From positions 496,001 through 560,000 of the forward strand of contig WAID01000012.1 of assembly GCA_016584495.1 (NCBI GenBank): 64,000 nt of DNA, read 5' to 3'. Of the stretch, positions 24,175 to 35,568 are shown piece by piece. The stretch's first letter is position 1. Each line of letters begins with the position of its first letter. This DNA comes from Celoporthe dispersa (Eukaryota; Ascomycota; Sordariomycetes; Diaporthales; Cryphonectriaceae). The notes below the pieces were generated by a model. It was given only the letters and a program-made list of their open reading frames with translations, was not told the DNA's origin and ran no database searches. Made by a program: the position numbers and the translations under genes.

Positions 24175-24375
24175 TCAAGCTTTTGGCGAGGTAGGTGGAT
24201 CTTTTATAGTGAAGGTTTGGCTTGCTGGTACACTGCGATAGGCTGTGTTGGCTTTTAGAAAGCTAGCTTGTCTTGATCTGTAGTACTCATTACCCTTCGC
24301 TTTGGCTAGCTGTACATTCGAGTGATCAATCACTGTCTGAGGCATAAAATGTTGTACAGCCTTATTAGTGACAGG
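24175..24375 (-). pseudogene. Coding-like fragment, unidentified
   Basis: A minus-strand frame reads TNKAVQHFMPQTVIDHS, QLAKAKGNEYYRSRQ and TFTIKDPPTSPKA before a TGA. The texture is protein-like, but no start or upstream exon is found and the flanks are non-coding. It may be part of an old transposon protein. I could not assign a family. Confidence 0.25.
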
Positions 24376-24779
24376 ACTGGAACATAAAGACTCTCATTGT
24401 TCTGCACAACAATTTCAGCAATTCATTTTACCATGTGATAAGCTGACTTGAATACACGATACAAGTCTCACAGGTCGAGGTGGACGGTCAGTCTCCTCAC
24501 CTTCCAAGGTTCTAATACTTAGTAGTCACTGCCCACCTAGTTACTCTACCCGTCAGCCCAGGGCCGTAACGTTGTGAGTGAAGCGTAAGCCGCATGCAAC
24601 GTGATACACTCGGCGGCGTATTGGCATCCTCCAAACGCCACTGCACGTAATATTTGTCTCGCATGCAGTGCCCGACCCCGCACTTTACTATTTAGTCGAA
24701 ATTTTGCAGAACCGTACCTTTAACCTCAGGTTGTTGAGCCATCCACTTTCAGTCTGTCCCGACCAGCAATTTCACAGGC

Positions 24780-27141
24780 ATGTCCCACGCAGATTTCTCT
24801 CTCGACAGCTCCCCGCCGGATAACCTATGTGGCGAATGCTCACGGTTGAAACTATCCCCGGCCAAGTTCCTTCCATTCCGAAAAGCAGAGAGCAATGGAC
24901 AGGGTTCTGACGACAGATTGAGACCAGAAGAGCTCGAGCCCTTGCAAGGCATCTACATGAAGCGATCTGAATGCTCTCTCTGCTGGTTAATATGTCGAGC
25001 TGTTCTAGGCTCGCAGGACGATGCCCTTAACTTGTTCAGGCCCGATGGCCCCCGGACTCATGGTGGCGAACCCATTGCATGCCATATTGAGTGGCAACTC
25101 GATGGGCGGTTTATCGGACCTGGTGGCGCCACGAGTCCGATGACCCGTCGACTCAGAGTCTTCAATCCACAAGGAGTCTTCCCTGATGCCTTCATCATGC
25201 TCGTTTCAGACGATCCAAAGTCTGTGCTGCAAGACAAATGCGGCCAGGGACCGAGCTTCTTAGGCCGAATCATCCCTGAGAACCAAGTCGACACTGGCCT
25301 GCTCCGAAGATGGATTGACATCTGTCAACACTCCCATGGCGGAGCGAGTGGTCCTTGTGGGGCTTCATCGACGCAAAACCTGCTGGTAGACAAAGCCCTC
25401 CGACTTATAGATCTAGAACAACAGTGTGTGGTCGACGCGTCTCTCGTGGGCAAGATATATGCTACAATCAGTTATATTTGGGGCCAGGTCCCATTTCTCA
25501 AGATAGTCAAGAGCAACGCCGCGGCACTCAGCAAGCCTGGTGCACTGGACCCACACAATCCAAGTCTTACAGTACCTAGGGCTATCAAGGATGCTATGAT
25601 CTTGGCCAGGTCCCTTGGGCTTCGGTATTTGTGGGCTGACAGTCTGTGCATTATGCAGGACGATGACAAAGACAAGGAGTATTTACTCCCGCTGATGGAC
25701 CGTATATATGGAAACAGTACTGTCAATATTTGTGCTGCTGCTGGCTCGGACTGCCGGGCCGGACTGCCCGGAACACCACTGACAGCTCGCAGTGCCGTGC
25801 AGCCAGTCGTATTTCTCTCCGGGATGAGGTTGTTGGCCGTAAGGGCAGTCGAGGACCTCGTCCAGAGGTCACGATGGAACACGAGGGCGTGGACTTTTCA
25901 AGAAAGAATCTTGGCTAGAAGGTGCATCATATTCGTGGAGAACCGCGTCTTCTTCCAATGTCGGCAGTCAACATGGTCTGAAGAAGTCGACGCTGAGTCC
26001 GAAAGCATGTCGTGGACGCTCGAGTCGATCAAATCACCTTTCAGATCCTTCGACAGGAACCCTGTCCGCCTTTTCGTAGAGTGCGTCGAGCTCTACAGTG
26101 GTCGGAATTATTTAGTTGACGAGGATCGACTTGCTGCCTTTGCAGGGATCGAGTCGATGCTGTCTACACCCCTTCGAACAACTTTTCTCGACGGACTACC
26201 GACTTCATACTTTGACTTTGGGCTCCTGTGGGATCACACAGCTCCACCTGAGAGACTGGATGTAGGGACCTGCACTCCATTATGGCATGCATATCCATTC
26301 CCAAGTTGGTCCTGGTGCGGTTGGAGAGGGGAGGTGACTGTAAGCTACCTCCGCTAGGATTGAGGCATTCGTCAAACAAGGTCTTCTGCTGCATGAAGCA
26401 ACAAGTACTAACTTGAGGCCTTCTGAACAGTGGCGAGTCTCCATGATTGCGAGCTGTCTTCTCAACCTCAACGAGTGGTTGAGGGAGCACACATGGGTCA
26501 TCTGGTACGTCTTGACGGACTCTGGATTGAGTCCTGTGTGGAAGACGGAGCAGGTATTGGGATACCCTGAGCCCTCCCGCCGGTATGAGAGGTCGAATCG
26601 ATGGGAAGGATATAACTCGACATTCGTGGGCCCCGACGGCCGTCGTGCCCAGGATGGTTCGTTGTGGGATACAAAACCGACAAGGCCAACTATTCGATTT
26701 CCCGCAAGAGGACGACTCTATTTCTGGACGCACACTGCCTTTTTCAAGCTCTCGCTTGATAATATGACAAATCCCGAGTTCGCATCGAGGCTGAATCCAG
26801 GTTTCCAGAGGTTTGGCCTGCTGGACAAGAATGGCGACTGGTGCGGGACGATCGTGCTCAATCTAACCTGGCTTGGTGAGGACTCCATAGGCCGGATCTT
26901 CGAATTTGCTGCCATCTCAGAGGCGAGAGACTTTTCAATGGAAGAGCTTGATTCCTGGAACTACTACATCCCTGAGGACAGGCAGACGGCCGAGTGGTAC
27001 CTGTACTTTGCGCTCTTGATCGTGTGGAACGAGGATCACACCGTCGCAGAAAGAGCAGGCATCGCAAAGGTATATAAGAGGGCATTTGACGCTGGGTCTC
27101 TCGATCCTGGCAAGGAATGGAGAGAGATTGCTCTGTGTTGA
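24780..27141 (+). CDS. HET-domain (heterokaryon incompatibility) protein
   Basis: Exon 1 24780-26333 and exon 2 26431-27141 are joined across a 97-nt intron (GTGACT donor, GTACTAAC branch point, AACAG acceptor, phase 0) to give 754 residues. The N-terminal LCGECSRL and SECSLCWLICRAV resemble the cysteine-bearing leader of fungal HET proteins. HET motifs are YATISYIWG (near 230), LGLRYLWADSLCIMQDD, IYGNSTVNICAAAG and RWNTRAWTFQERILARR. The intron falls inside the conserved post-HET segment SWSWCGWRGE. The Trp motif is Tyr-Ile-Trp-Gly rather than the usual His/Tyr-x-Trp-Gly. The gene converges on the NLR-domain gene at 27315-28075 with only 173 bases between stops. No frame break was seen. Confidence 0.92.
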
Positions 27142-27314
27142 CCAGCCAGTGATGCTAGATCACGGCAAGGAATACTTATAGCTCATTACCTGGCAGCGGC
27201 ATGACGAGTATGTAGCGGAAAGAGAGGAGAACAGCCACATCCGCAGTAAAAGCTCACACCTTGTTTCAGACGATACGCAACGCATCAAAAGGCTCTTCTT
27301 TCTTATTAAACTTG

Positions 27315-28075
27315 TCAACTCGCCTTGGCGGCTGATGAAGGAGCTAGCTTATCCACAAGCTGGACCAAGCCAGCCGCCTGGGCTTGCTGACATGAGTGAA
27401 CGAGGGCTACACCGTCCTCGATCTTGGATGCAATAGCATCCCGTGCAGCCCGATTTTCAGAGATGGACGCCTCGATCTTGTCGTGTGCCTGTTCCACCAG
27501 GGACGTCTCGATCTGCTGACCGAGCTTCAGCGTAGAGAGTGAGGTTTGGTTCAAAATTGTGAGGCGTCTGCATCTCGTTTCTCCTCATCAGCGATGCAAT
27601 AACGAGTTATGGCAACAACACAAATATAAGCACGAGAGATGAAACTCCAGTGGACATACGCAGAGAGAAGACTTAGACTAGTATCGAGGGCTAACTCCGC
27701 CGCAGTTACATCCTCTATGATGATGGCTGCTCGCTTTTTATCCACAGCCGCCCAGTGGATCCGGCGGCGCGTCCGATGTGTGCTGTGCAGGCTCTTTAGG
27801 CTGTCGAGGGCCGCGATGTTGCACTTGAGCGAGCCCATGATGACCTCGCGCTCCGGGGCCGGGAACAGGAAGTCCATGCGGGCGCTGGTCAGCTCGTCGC
27901 CGAAGGCCCTGATCGACTCGAGGCGCGACTTCATCAGCTCGAGCTTCTCAGATACCCGCTTCACCTCCGTAGGGGCGTTTTGAAAGGAGTCATGGATCTC
28001 CTTGGCCGCCCTGCCGGCTTTCAGGCAGAGCTCCAGAAGCTGGGCGATCGAAGCGGCGGAGCTGAGGAGCTCCAT
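27315..28075 (-). CDS. Stand-alone fungal NLR N-terminal-like domain protein
   Basis: Exon 1 27660-28075 and exon 2 27315-27567 are joined by a 92-nt intron (GTATGT donor, TGCAG acceptor, phase 2) into 222 residues. The start MELLSSAASIAQLLELC and the helical pattern (AGRAAKEIHDSF, LMKSRLESIRAF) resemble the N-terminal helical domains found before NACHT or ankyrin regions in fungal NLR-like proteins. Here the protein stops at residue 222 with no NACHT, NB-ARC or repeat region. The C-terminal third is a long amphipathic helix (ISENRAARDAIASKIEDG). It is tail-to-tail with the HET gene. The exact Pfam family cannot be fixed by eye. It could act as a partner or adaptor of the HET protein, which is inference. 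Confidence 0.6.
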
Positions 28076-29192
28076 GATCGTGGGCTTGTTGTGTATTCAA
28101 CAGGAAGGGGGTGATAATGCTATGGCAGCACTGAATGAAAGAAAAAGAAGGGCGAAAAAAAAAAAAGGAAGTGACCACTCACAGCTGGCGGAGAATAATC
28201 TGTGGTCTATTGAGATGGCTTTGGGCGGCCTCGCAGAGATCATTACGTCTCCAATGGTAATATCACGTCAGAGTTGTGTTATTACTGCAGTAGCAAGATT
28301 TTGGAGCCGAGACTAAATCATTAGCTGTGGGAGCCTCACTGCTCGTCAAGAACGACAACAAATGCCCCAGGGTGGTGGAGGAACTAAGGCGGCTTACATT
28401 ACAACATAATGCATATGCGGCCTGAGCCAGCGCGAATAGGAGTTGCAGATGGCACCGAGCCGCTACTGTGGCTGACATTTACGCACTATCGGCTCTGCAC
28501 GATGTGGTTACATAGACGCTGGACATCTCTGAATCCTGTCCTGTGACGTCGATCAAGCAGGATCTAGAACGGGGGCCATTTCAAAGCCCTTCGAAGCTGA
28601 CCTTCATGAGCAGTGTGACCGCAACTAATGTGATACGCCCACCTTCCTAATTGACACCGAGTGAAGAGTACGCCTGACATGTAGGTGGACGAACTCAGGT
28701 GCTACAATTGATCGATCACTTGAATTCCTGCGCAGTCACACCGATTCACTTGGGGAGCAATAAGTCAGAGAGTTTCAGTAGCCGTCAAGACGGCGATCAG
28801 ATTTCCATTGGCACGTACCAGCCCGGTGCGCGAAGAGAAAATAATCTAAAAATCTAGATCTACCGTCTTGCAAACTCCTGTCTCCACCATTTAGCTATAT
28901 AGAATAAAAATACCCATCAGTCAAGTCCCAAGGGAGAAGACCATGCCCAACAGATCCAAAGATTTCAAAATTCGCAGAGGTCTAGCCCGCCGCACAACCG
29001 TTCCCGTACAGTCGTCACCATGTAGTACTGAGAAAGCGACGGGAAAGGCCCCACGAGAGAGAGGAATAGAAAATAGGTGATGGAAGTTTAGAGACTCGGT
29101 GAGATTGTGAGAGAGTTGGAGGATGTCCAAGTGCCGCGGCCGTCGAGAGAGGCAGGCCCGGTGCTCATCGAGTGTGGGAAACTTGTCGGCTC
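28076..29192. other. Intergenic, no gene seen
   Basis: Upstream region of the NLR-domain gene and 3' region of the small gene at 29193-29404. No repeats or RNA genes recognised. Confidence 0.5.
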
Positions 29193-29404
29193 TTATTGCG
29201 TGGCGCTGCAAGAGGAGGTGTATTGCTGAGGACCGTGCCCCGATGATGCAGTTCTACCATCGAGAGGTTGCTGTTGCCAGCCCTCCACCCCAGCTGCAGA
29301 GCTGCAAAGAGGCAACCCGAGGGTTGGCCTCTTTACATGACGACACAGTAGGAGTAGCCGTTGACTCCCATGGAGGAGTTGGAGGTCTGGGTGTTGGAAG
29401 GCAT
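29193..29404 (-). CDS. Small gene with a 35-nt candidate intron folded as a hairpin
   Basis: An ATG at 29404 in good context (AATCAAA-ATG) follows an A/C-rich leader and a TATA box at 29539-29546. Unspliced, it encodes 23 residues (MPSNTQTSNSSMGVNGYSY...) ending in TAA at 29333. The last codons contain a GTAAAG donor-like site, and 35 bases later a TTTGCAG acceptor-like site. Removing 29302-29336 would join frames (phase 2) into 58 residues rich in Ser, Gln and Gly, ending at 29193. The interval between is almost entirely a hairpin. A 35-nt spliceosomal intron would be unusually short for this genome. Function unknown. Transcription is plausible; which protein is made is open. Confidence 0.35.
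29306..29334 (-). repeat. Strong hairpin at the stop codon of the small gene
   Basis: On the minus strand AAAGAGG and CAACCC pair with GGGTTG and CCTCTTT: 13 base pairs with one bulged C and a two- to four-base loop. It starts inside the TAA stop codon of the 23-residue frame. It could be a 3' UTR structure or sit inside a tiny intron. Confidence 0.7.
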
Positions 29405-29538
29405 TTTGATTGTGGGTTGAAAGCGTAAAGCTTAATGATTGTGGTTTGAAGTGAATGTATATTTTTTTTTGGGAGGGTTTTGGGATGTGGATGAGGAGGA
29501 GAGAAGAAACAGTATGTAGAGGGGGTGGAGGACGGCGA

Positions 29539-29546
29539 TACTTATA
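29539..29546 (-). promoter_or_regulatory. TATA box of the small gene
   Basis: TATAAGTA on the minus strand, about 135 bases before the ATG at 29404. Confidence 0.45.
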
Positions 29547-30269
29547 CTTGAGAACAGAGAGGCTCGTAGGCGGTAAGGGTTGCTTAAGTGCCACTATTGG
29601 GCCTTCGAGCAACTGATTCTTCGTATCCTGGAGATACATGATATCTCGGAGCCTAGTTTCCTCCTTGAGGCCATGAATGAGCCTTTGCCTGTCAAACCTC
29701 ATGCCTCTTTGACACTATCGCAGATCTCGTTGTTCACCGGAACAAAAAGGGGTTATCCGTATTCCAAATCTATGAATTACTTACAGGAAAGCTTCATATT
29801 GTAGTTCAAGTATTGTGAGGCTGCCTGCGAAAGAAGTCTTTGGTGTTGGTGGCCCTAATGTAAAAGAAACCGTAGCGGTCGAGGCTGGGAGTCGCACCGT
29901 CTCAACGCTCGGGTACTTGCCGAGGAAGCGATCTTTCCAAGGGAGGGATGGCGGTGAGGACTTCTGTGTATGATAACTGGTGTCGTTGTTGAGTTGGCGA
30001 GGCCTTGTTGGTATTGTGCCTTGATATTGTGCCCACAGATCAAAGGCAGGGGGGAGTGGCAACGACAATGCTGGACTTCGCAGAGAGGCTCTGGAAACGT
30101 AACAAGTATGCCATTATAGACTAGAATCTATCGTTCGTACGGAATTTCAAAAAGTTCAGTGCACAGATCTTTTTCTCATCTTCAGCCATGACTGATTAAC
30201 GAAATGCGTCTACCGGCCTTCTTCAGCTGAGCGTGTTAATGACCCCATCCCTGACGAGCTGAGGCGAAT
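29547..30269. other. Intergenic, no gene seen
   Basis: Between the small gene promoter and the cyanase stop codon. Short frames at 29781-30068 (minus) have no recognisable features. Confidence 0.45.
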
Positions 30270-31010
30270 TTAGAAGCGCTTGAATGGCAACCTGATCACT
30301 GTCGTTAGTAGCTGAATAAATTACCCCAGAGAACAATCATTAAAAAGCACGTGAACTCCTGAGGAGTTGCAGGAACTCACCACTTCCCCCCTCAGGGTGA
30401 TAACAACCCACGGGGAACCGTCCTGATCAACCTCCTTGTCGACCTTTGTGGAGAAGCTGATGGCACTCATGATACCGTCTCCAAACTTCTCGTTCAGGAC
30501 CGCCTTGTACGCGTACCCATAGTTCTGGACAATCTCGTACAGGCGGTAGATCAACGGCTCGACGGGGGGCATAGGCCCTGAGCGACCGCGGTCGGGAAAT
30601 CCCATGAGCTGGGGCGCGAGCAGTTCCGGCAGGCCTAGCAGGTCGCTGAGCTTCTCGACGTCGGCGGCCGAGGCCTGCGCCTGGCCGTAGAAGAGGGCGG
30701 CCACGGCGACCTCGTCGCGGCCCAAGCGCTCACCGATCTCTGCGAAGGTGAGATTGGCCTGGGTCTTGGCCGCGAAGAGCTGCGAAAGGAGGTCAGCAAT
30801 GTGCGTGAGCCTCAAGTCAGGTGGTGTGTGGCTATGGCAGAGAGGCTGGTTCGCGGTTGATTACTTACAGCTTGCGAGTGCGCAGGCAGGCGGTCGATGA
30901 TGGAACTCTATATAAGTGACCTTGTCAGTATCGCCGTGGGTGGACTTCTGGCAGGCCTCACTCGGAAGGGTCTTTCTCACATCGAGCGAGGCGAGTTGCT
31001 TTTGAGCCAT
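30270..31010 (-). CDS. cynS: Cyanase (cyanate hydratase), four exons
   Basis: Exons 30981-31010, 30869-30907, 30381-30779 and 30270-30291 give MAQKQLASLD, SSIIDRLPAHSQA, the main body and a terminal micro-exon ending WLPFKRF: about 162 residues, the usual fungal size. Cyanase converts cyanate and bicarbonate to CO2 and carbamate/ammonia, as a cytosolic decamer. The catalytic motif region is PLIYRLYEIVQNYGYAYK (Arg and Glu of the active site) and GDGIMSAISFSTKV (Ser). The introns have GTGAGA, GTAAGT and GTGAGT donors, and the last has a CTACTAAC branch point. The conserved LRGKW junction requires five rather than six G in the run at 30386-30391; as written it reads LRGEV and continues to a spurious stop at 30321. 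I treat that as a sequence error. Confidence 0.9.
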
Positions 31011-32586
31011 TTTTGGGCGTAATGATGCGCGAGATTCGGCCGAACGGATCTTTTTGTTGAAGGGTTTGGTGGTTGTTCAATTTGCGACTCACAAAGGAGG
31101 CTGGCTCTTCTTGACTGTTCCTGATGACTTGAGTGCCTGAAGAAACGGTGCTCGTGAGGTGGAAGAAAGTCGTGTTGAATTAATAGTCGCACGAAAAGAA
31201 GAAACCGAAAAAAAAGGGATGCTGCTCCTCGTCTCGACTGCACACTCGAGACGTCATCCAAGCATCGACAAGCTCCCACCGTGACGGGGCTGGCTCGGAT
31301 ACTGTATCTCTGGACCCCCTCCCCCACAACAAAAGGGTCCCCCGCCGAGGTACAGTAAACTGTCAGGCCCATCTCCGCACCCCACGGAGTTTTTCCGGCA
31401 TGCTCTCTGCTTGGCTTGGGTGCCATGCTAGACCCACTTTACCGAAGACCGCCTGGAGGAGAATAATCAACATCTGGGTTGGGATTTTTTCTGTTATAAA
31501 TTACATAGTAATCAATTTATTCAATACCCATTAGGCTGTATTGATTACATACTGTGTATGGTGCTCAAGCATCTGACCATTTGCGCATCTAATTTACCTG
31601 CGGGATTTGAGGGCGAAAGGAAAAGCTGTATGATGCCTTGCGGGTTTTGTTCATAATGGTATTTGCCGGGTCTATCACGACTGATTCCCAGATACCAATT
31701 CTCAGCCACACAAAAGAACGGCTGCATGTTTATATCCTTAGCCGATCTCTCTGGGGCCTCGTGAGTCCTTTCTTCAAGCCCGCCCGCTTGATGGTGGGGG
31801 CGCTAAAAGCGGTCAGTGAGGGCTGGGGAGAGCTATACCTTTGCGAGGGTAGCATCGTTGTTCCTCTCAAGCGGCAATTTTTAAATGTTTAATGTAATAG
31901 TATATTGCATAGTTTTGGGTAGTCAAGCACAAGGTAAGAGTAGGAGGGAGAGCATCTCTGTACCACGATTCGTGCCCTTTGACCATGAGACTGTTGGTGC
32001 CAGCCCGGAATACGGTCCGCCTTTATCCTGGCCCCTTCTCAGACGGCCACATGTTGTCCTTAAAATAGCGTGTCTTTTCATTGAATGGTATCACTCATTT
32101 CTCATAGGCCTAGACCATCAGCAGAGACGGCAGGGGAAAGGATATCCCACCATCCATCCATCTCTCCCCCCTCTAGGGTATCTCCTAATCATACTCCGTG
32201 CTCCATCCCTGACACCAAGCGAAGAAGACAAAAAGGCAAGGAACAAGAGAGAAGAAGAAAAATCTAAACAAAAGAAGGATAAAAACAAGCTTTCGATTAA
32301 GCATCATCAAAACTTCGGATTGCCAGGCCACCCCGTCTCAGCTGTGCCGGCTGTGCCGTGCCGAAACCCGTTCCGGGAAAAGTTGCCGTACGGTTTCTTC
32401 TCAGCCTTCCGTCCCCGTCCTAGACTAGGTCTGATGCAACTTGCCAAGGGGTGCGTTCTTGTGCGAAAATAGTGGAACGTTCACCCTGCATTTACTCACT
32501 GATGTAACAAGCCTACCTCGCACATCAACCACGGCCTGGATGCGAGCGACGTTCTGGGTCTCTCTAGTCGTGCTCCTATCTCTCAC
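31011..32586. other. Intergenic, no gene seen
   Basis: Contains the cyanase upstream region (AT-rich near 31490-31560) and the 3' flank of the AIM6-like gene. The 195-codon frame at 31885-32472 (plus) lacks family features and is lysine-rich by composition only. Confidence 0.5.
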
Positions 32587-33950
32587 TCAGTACCGCCATT
32601 CCCTCTTGGCAGCGCTCTTGAGGTCGTCCGCGTTGAGCATGTCCACTCCTTCCCTCACCAATAGATCCCAGATGCGGTTCCTCGCGCTCACCGGCCACGC
32701 CGGCAGGTCCCAGTAGCGCACCTTGAGCCCCCTCTCGTGCGCCGCCCTGACCTGCTCTCGAACGCGCTCGATCTGCTCCGCGCCGAGGCTCCCTAGCCAC
32801 GGGCTGCCGATGCTGGTGCGGAACGATACGCTCGCATAGAATGAGTTCGTCACGTCGTAGTGGTGGTTAGCCGCGCCGCTTGAGGACGGCCGAGGGTAGG
32901 CGAGCTTGCCCAGCGGCGCGTCGAAGAAGTAGTCGCGGTACGTCTCGTTGGCGATGAGGTCGGCGAAGGGCGTGTTGCCCGTGCCGACAACGGTTACGGG
33001 CCGCGTATGGACTGTGCCGTTGGCGAAGTAGGTCAGCCAGTTGCGCTGGCGGAGGGGCTCGAGCTGCTCGACGACCTTGGCCCACGTGGAGGGCCCGGAT
33101 GTCTTGACGTCCACGAGGAGGATGAGGGTCTGATCTGGGTCGGTGTCGAACACGCCGCGGTAGTTGCCGGCGTACAACTCGGTCTTCGGGTTCTGACGCT
33201 CTAGGATGTCGACCAGAGGTTGTATGTACAGAGACTGGAAGGTCCTGCTTGGTTGCAGTGCGGCCTCCTGGTGGCCGATGTAGAGCGTATCGCTGCGCCC
33301 TGGCTCATCAAACAGCCACACGTCCGCCTCGACGCCTGTACACCCGTGCCCGAGGGCCGTGAAGAGAGGCACCTTGCGCCAGTAGTCGTTGTGAGAGTGT
33401 ACAGGTTTTGGTACTACGTCCTGTAGGAAATTCGTTGGGTACCACAACCTGCCATCCGTGTCGGTACCGTTTCTGTCCCACATGTAGAGCGCTGGGTCCT
33501 CGGCGTCTTCCTCTTTCAGCAGCCGTGCCCTTGTGACGTGGAGGAGGATGTCTAGTGCCAGGAGGATCGCTCTATGCCATACATCAGCTGTGGAACGGGT
33601 GGGTCTTCAGCTCGCCCGCCCGCAACCAGGACTTACATGACAGTTGCACTGCATGTGATGAAGAATATTGTCCACGGCCTCCTCCTCGGGCAATAGGCGT
33701 GTGAGTCGTCCTCGTCGAACCTGTCATCGACGCTTGTTCCGTCCTTGCCTTTGCCGTGTAGCAATAGTGATGAGCTCTCGTCACTTGATATTATAAGCGT
33801 CTCGTCGCTCTGCCAGCTCGCTGTCCTTCGGTGCAAGTTGAGAGGCCTAATGGCCTCTTCCAGATCCAGGCATGGAGGTGGTGTACTGGCCTCCACGGCG
33901 GGGCTTGGTTGTTCTTGCTGTGTTTTCCCCTGTGTTGTTATTGGGTCCAT
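32587..33950 (-). CDS. AIM6-like PLC-type phosphodiesterase, membrane-anchored
   Basis: Exon 1 33637-33950 and exon 2 32587-33571 (65-nt intron, GTAAGT donor, GCATAG acceptor, phase 2) give 432 residues. An acidic, Ser-rich N-terminal region precedes one transmembrane helix spanning the intron (WTIFFITCSATV, then AILLALDILLHV). The catalytic-like region is KPVHSHNDYWR, followed by GHGCTGVEADVWL, then LILLVDVKT and, near the end, KVRYWDLPAWPV. This is the fungal family of altered inheritance of mitochondria protein 6, with a GDPD/PLC-like TIM barrel. The biochemical substrate of the family is not settled. The start is the Met at 33950 before DPITTQGKTQQ; an upstream Met at 33998 is possible. 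Confidence 0.85.
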
Positions 33951-35568
33951 GATGAGTGTCGATAAGTAGTTTGCCGAGGGCGGACAGCCAGCAGTCATTC
34001 TTGGTCACAAGAAGGGGGCTCTGGAGAAATATCTGAGGAGCTGAGGGCGGTGATGAAGCTATAAGAGTGACTAAGTAAGGCCGTACGTCCGTTGTTGAAG
34101 GCCCAGGGATCCTGAACATCAGGCCAAAGCGTCACACTAGGCGGAGGAATCGAGGCCAGAAGGGGTAAATAGGTCTGGCCTTCTCACAGCCTTCGTTGAG
34201 GATCCCGGAATTGGAAGGCCTAGGCTCGCTATAATTTAGGGTGCCTCTAGAACAGCAGGCCTTCTCGACGAGATTGCCTTGGGTAGAGAAAAAGAGGAGG
34301 ATGTGATCGACATGAGGAATATGAGGGCCCAGAGGAGGTTCGAAATGAAGATGAAGAAAGGGAAAAAAAAAAGAGGGAAAGGGAGGCGGCCTGTACATCA
34401 AGGGTACCATACCATACCAATGGGATATACGAGGTCGGGTATGACGGCCCCGTGGTCAGTCTCCATCATGAAAAGAGCGTCGACGGTGGTGGGCTGGGTG
34501 GCGACCGCGGCAGCGCAGGACAGTGCTATAGTGAAAACTGCCAACCGATGTTTGGAAGCAGCTCTCGTCCTCAGCTTCGACAGTGCTCTTCCTGGCCAAT
34601 AAGCCCGTCCAGTCCCAGACCAGGAAGACAGCACCTGGTGGTGGTCCCCCCTTGCTTGGGTCCCGGGTCACGAACCAAGGTCACCATGGTCCGGCCTGTT
34701 CTCCACCGAGGAAGCCATAAGCGCTGGTTTGTGACCTCCACCTGATCCTACTATGGTAGTATGGAGTAGCCCGGATGGTGGAGATTGCAGAAGCCATGTG
34801 GTGTTGTACTGGAGCGGGTTGTGGTCTTGTTCCTTGTGCGCTGGGCCCGCGACAATGACTCGGGGCTCCAAGTTCCACGAGTACCATAGTAATTGTTTGC
34901 GTCGGCTCTTGTCGGTCCTGCCTTGCGTGGTCCTTGTGGGATCGTCATCTTGCGCTGCGGTGTCGGGTGAGAAGAGGTCTGGCTGGGTGAAGGTGGCAGG
35001 ATCTCGTTGTCTGCCCCGGAAAGAGGCTGGTTTCTGTAGAAAAGACCAAGCTTTCTGCGGCCTGGGAATGAGGCCAAACAGACCGTCAGCATCACACACG
35101 TTTCAGGGCCGCCTGCCTGCCAGACCCGCCAAAGAAAGGTGCCAAGCCACTAACGGCACCTACCGATGGATTTCTTAATCCCTCAGCAGGGGGAAGGGGC
35201 GGGCCCAGGCCCTCCGCACGCAGCCTGGTATACTGCGACTTCCTACTGATTTACATAGTAGTGGTGCAAAATAGTACCATGCCATGGCTATAGTGTGTGT
35301 GTACAGGGGTGGGTGTGTGTGTGAGTGGAGGGAAGATCGCTGCCCCCCTGCGCAGCGATTAGATAAGAATAAAAATCTCCAATGACTGCGCATCCGTACC
35401 ACACGAGGTGTTTACACCCTCGACTCATTGGCTTCTTCAACTACCGGGTCAGACGACGACAAAAGTCTTCCCTCCTTTCCTTCGAGATTCAAAACCTGTC
35501 CAGGGCTCTCCTCCGTCCCCTACCCATTACAGCCTCGCACATCGTCGGCGGGGTCACCTGGGCCCATC
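33951..35568. other. Divergent promoter region, no gene seen
   Basis: Lies between the divergent AIM6-like gene and the gene at 35569. Several overlapping frames (34450-35180) lack family features and are rejected. It holds short TACTATGGTAG and TACATAGTAGT words near 34749 and 35251, and a GT repeat near 35295-35323. Confidence 0.5.

Larger units (their letters stand above)
21211..24779. other. Long intergenic region (3.5 kb), no complete gene seen
   Basis: It holds the ABC transporter upstream region with a purine-only tract at about 21541-21720, a pseudo-palindromic TACTAC...GTAGTAC cluster near 22696-22724, tandem CCTGCAG units near 22875-22895, a CA repeat, a 42-base palindrome and a C13 run at 23627-23639. 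The last kilobase is more AT-rich and contains a possible decayed coding fragment (24175-24375). Confidence 0.5.

Noticed and set aside
31885..32472. 195-codon plus-strand frame
   Set aside because: Low-complexity lysine-rich middle coded by an A-rich tract, no recognisable motif, no good start context.
34452..35178. Overlapping frames of 97-143 codons on both strands
   Set aside because: No domain, no splice support, and composition reflects GC skew; four frames overlap, so none is privileged.
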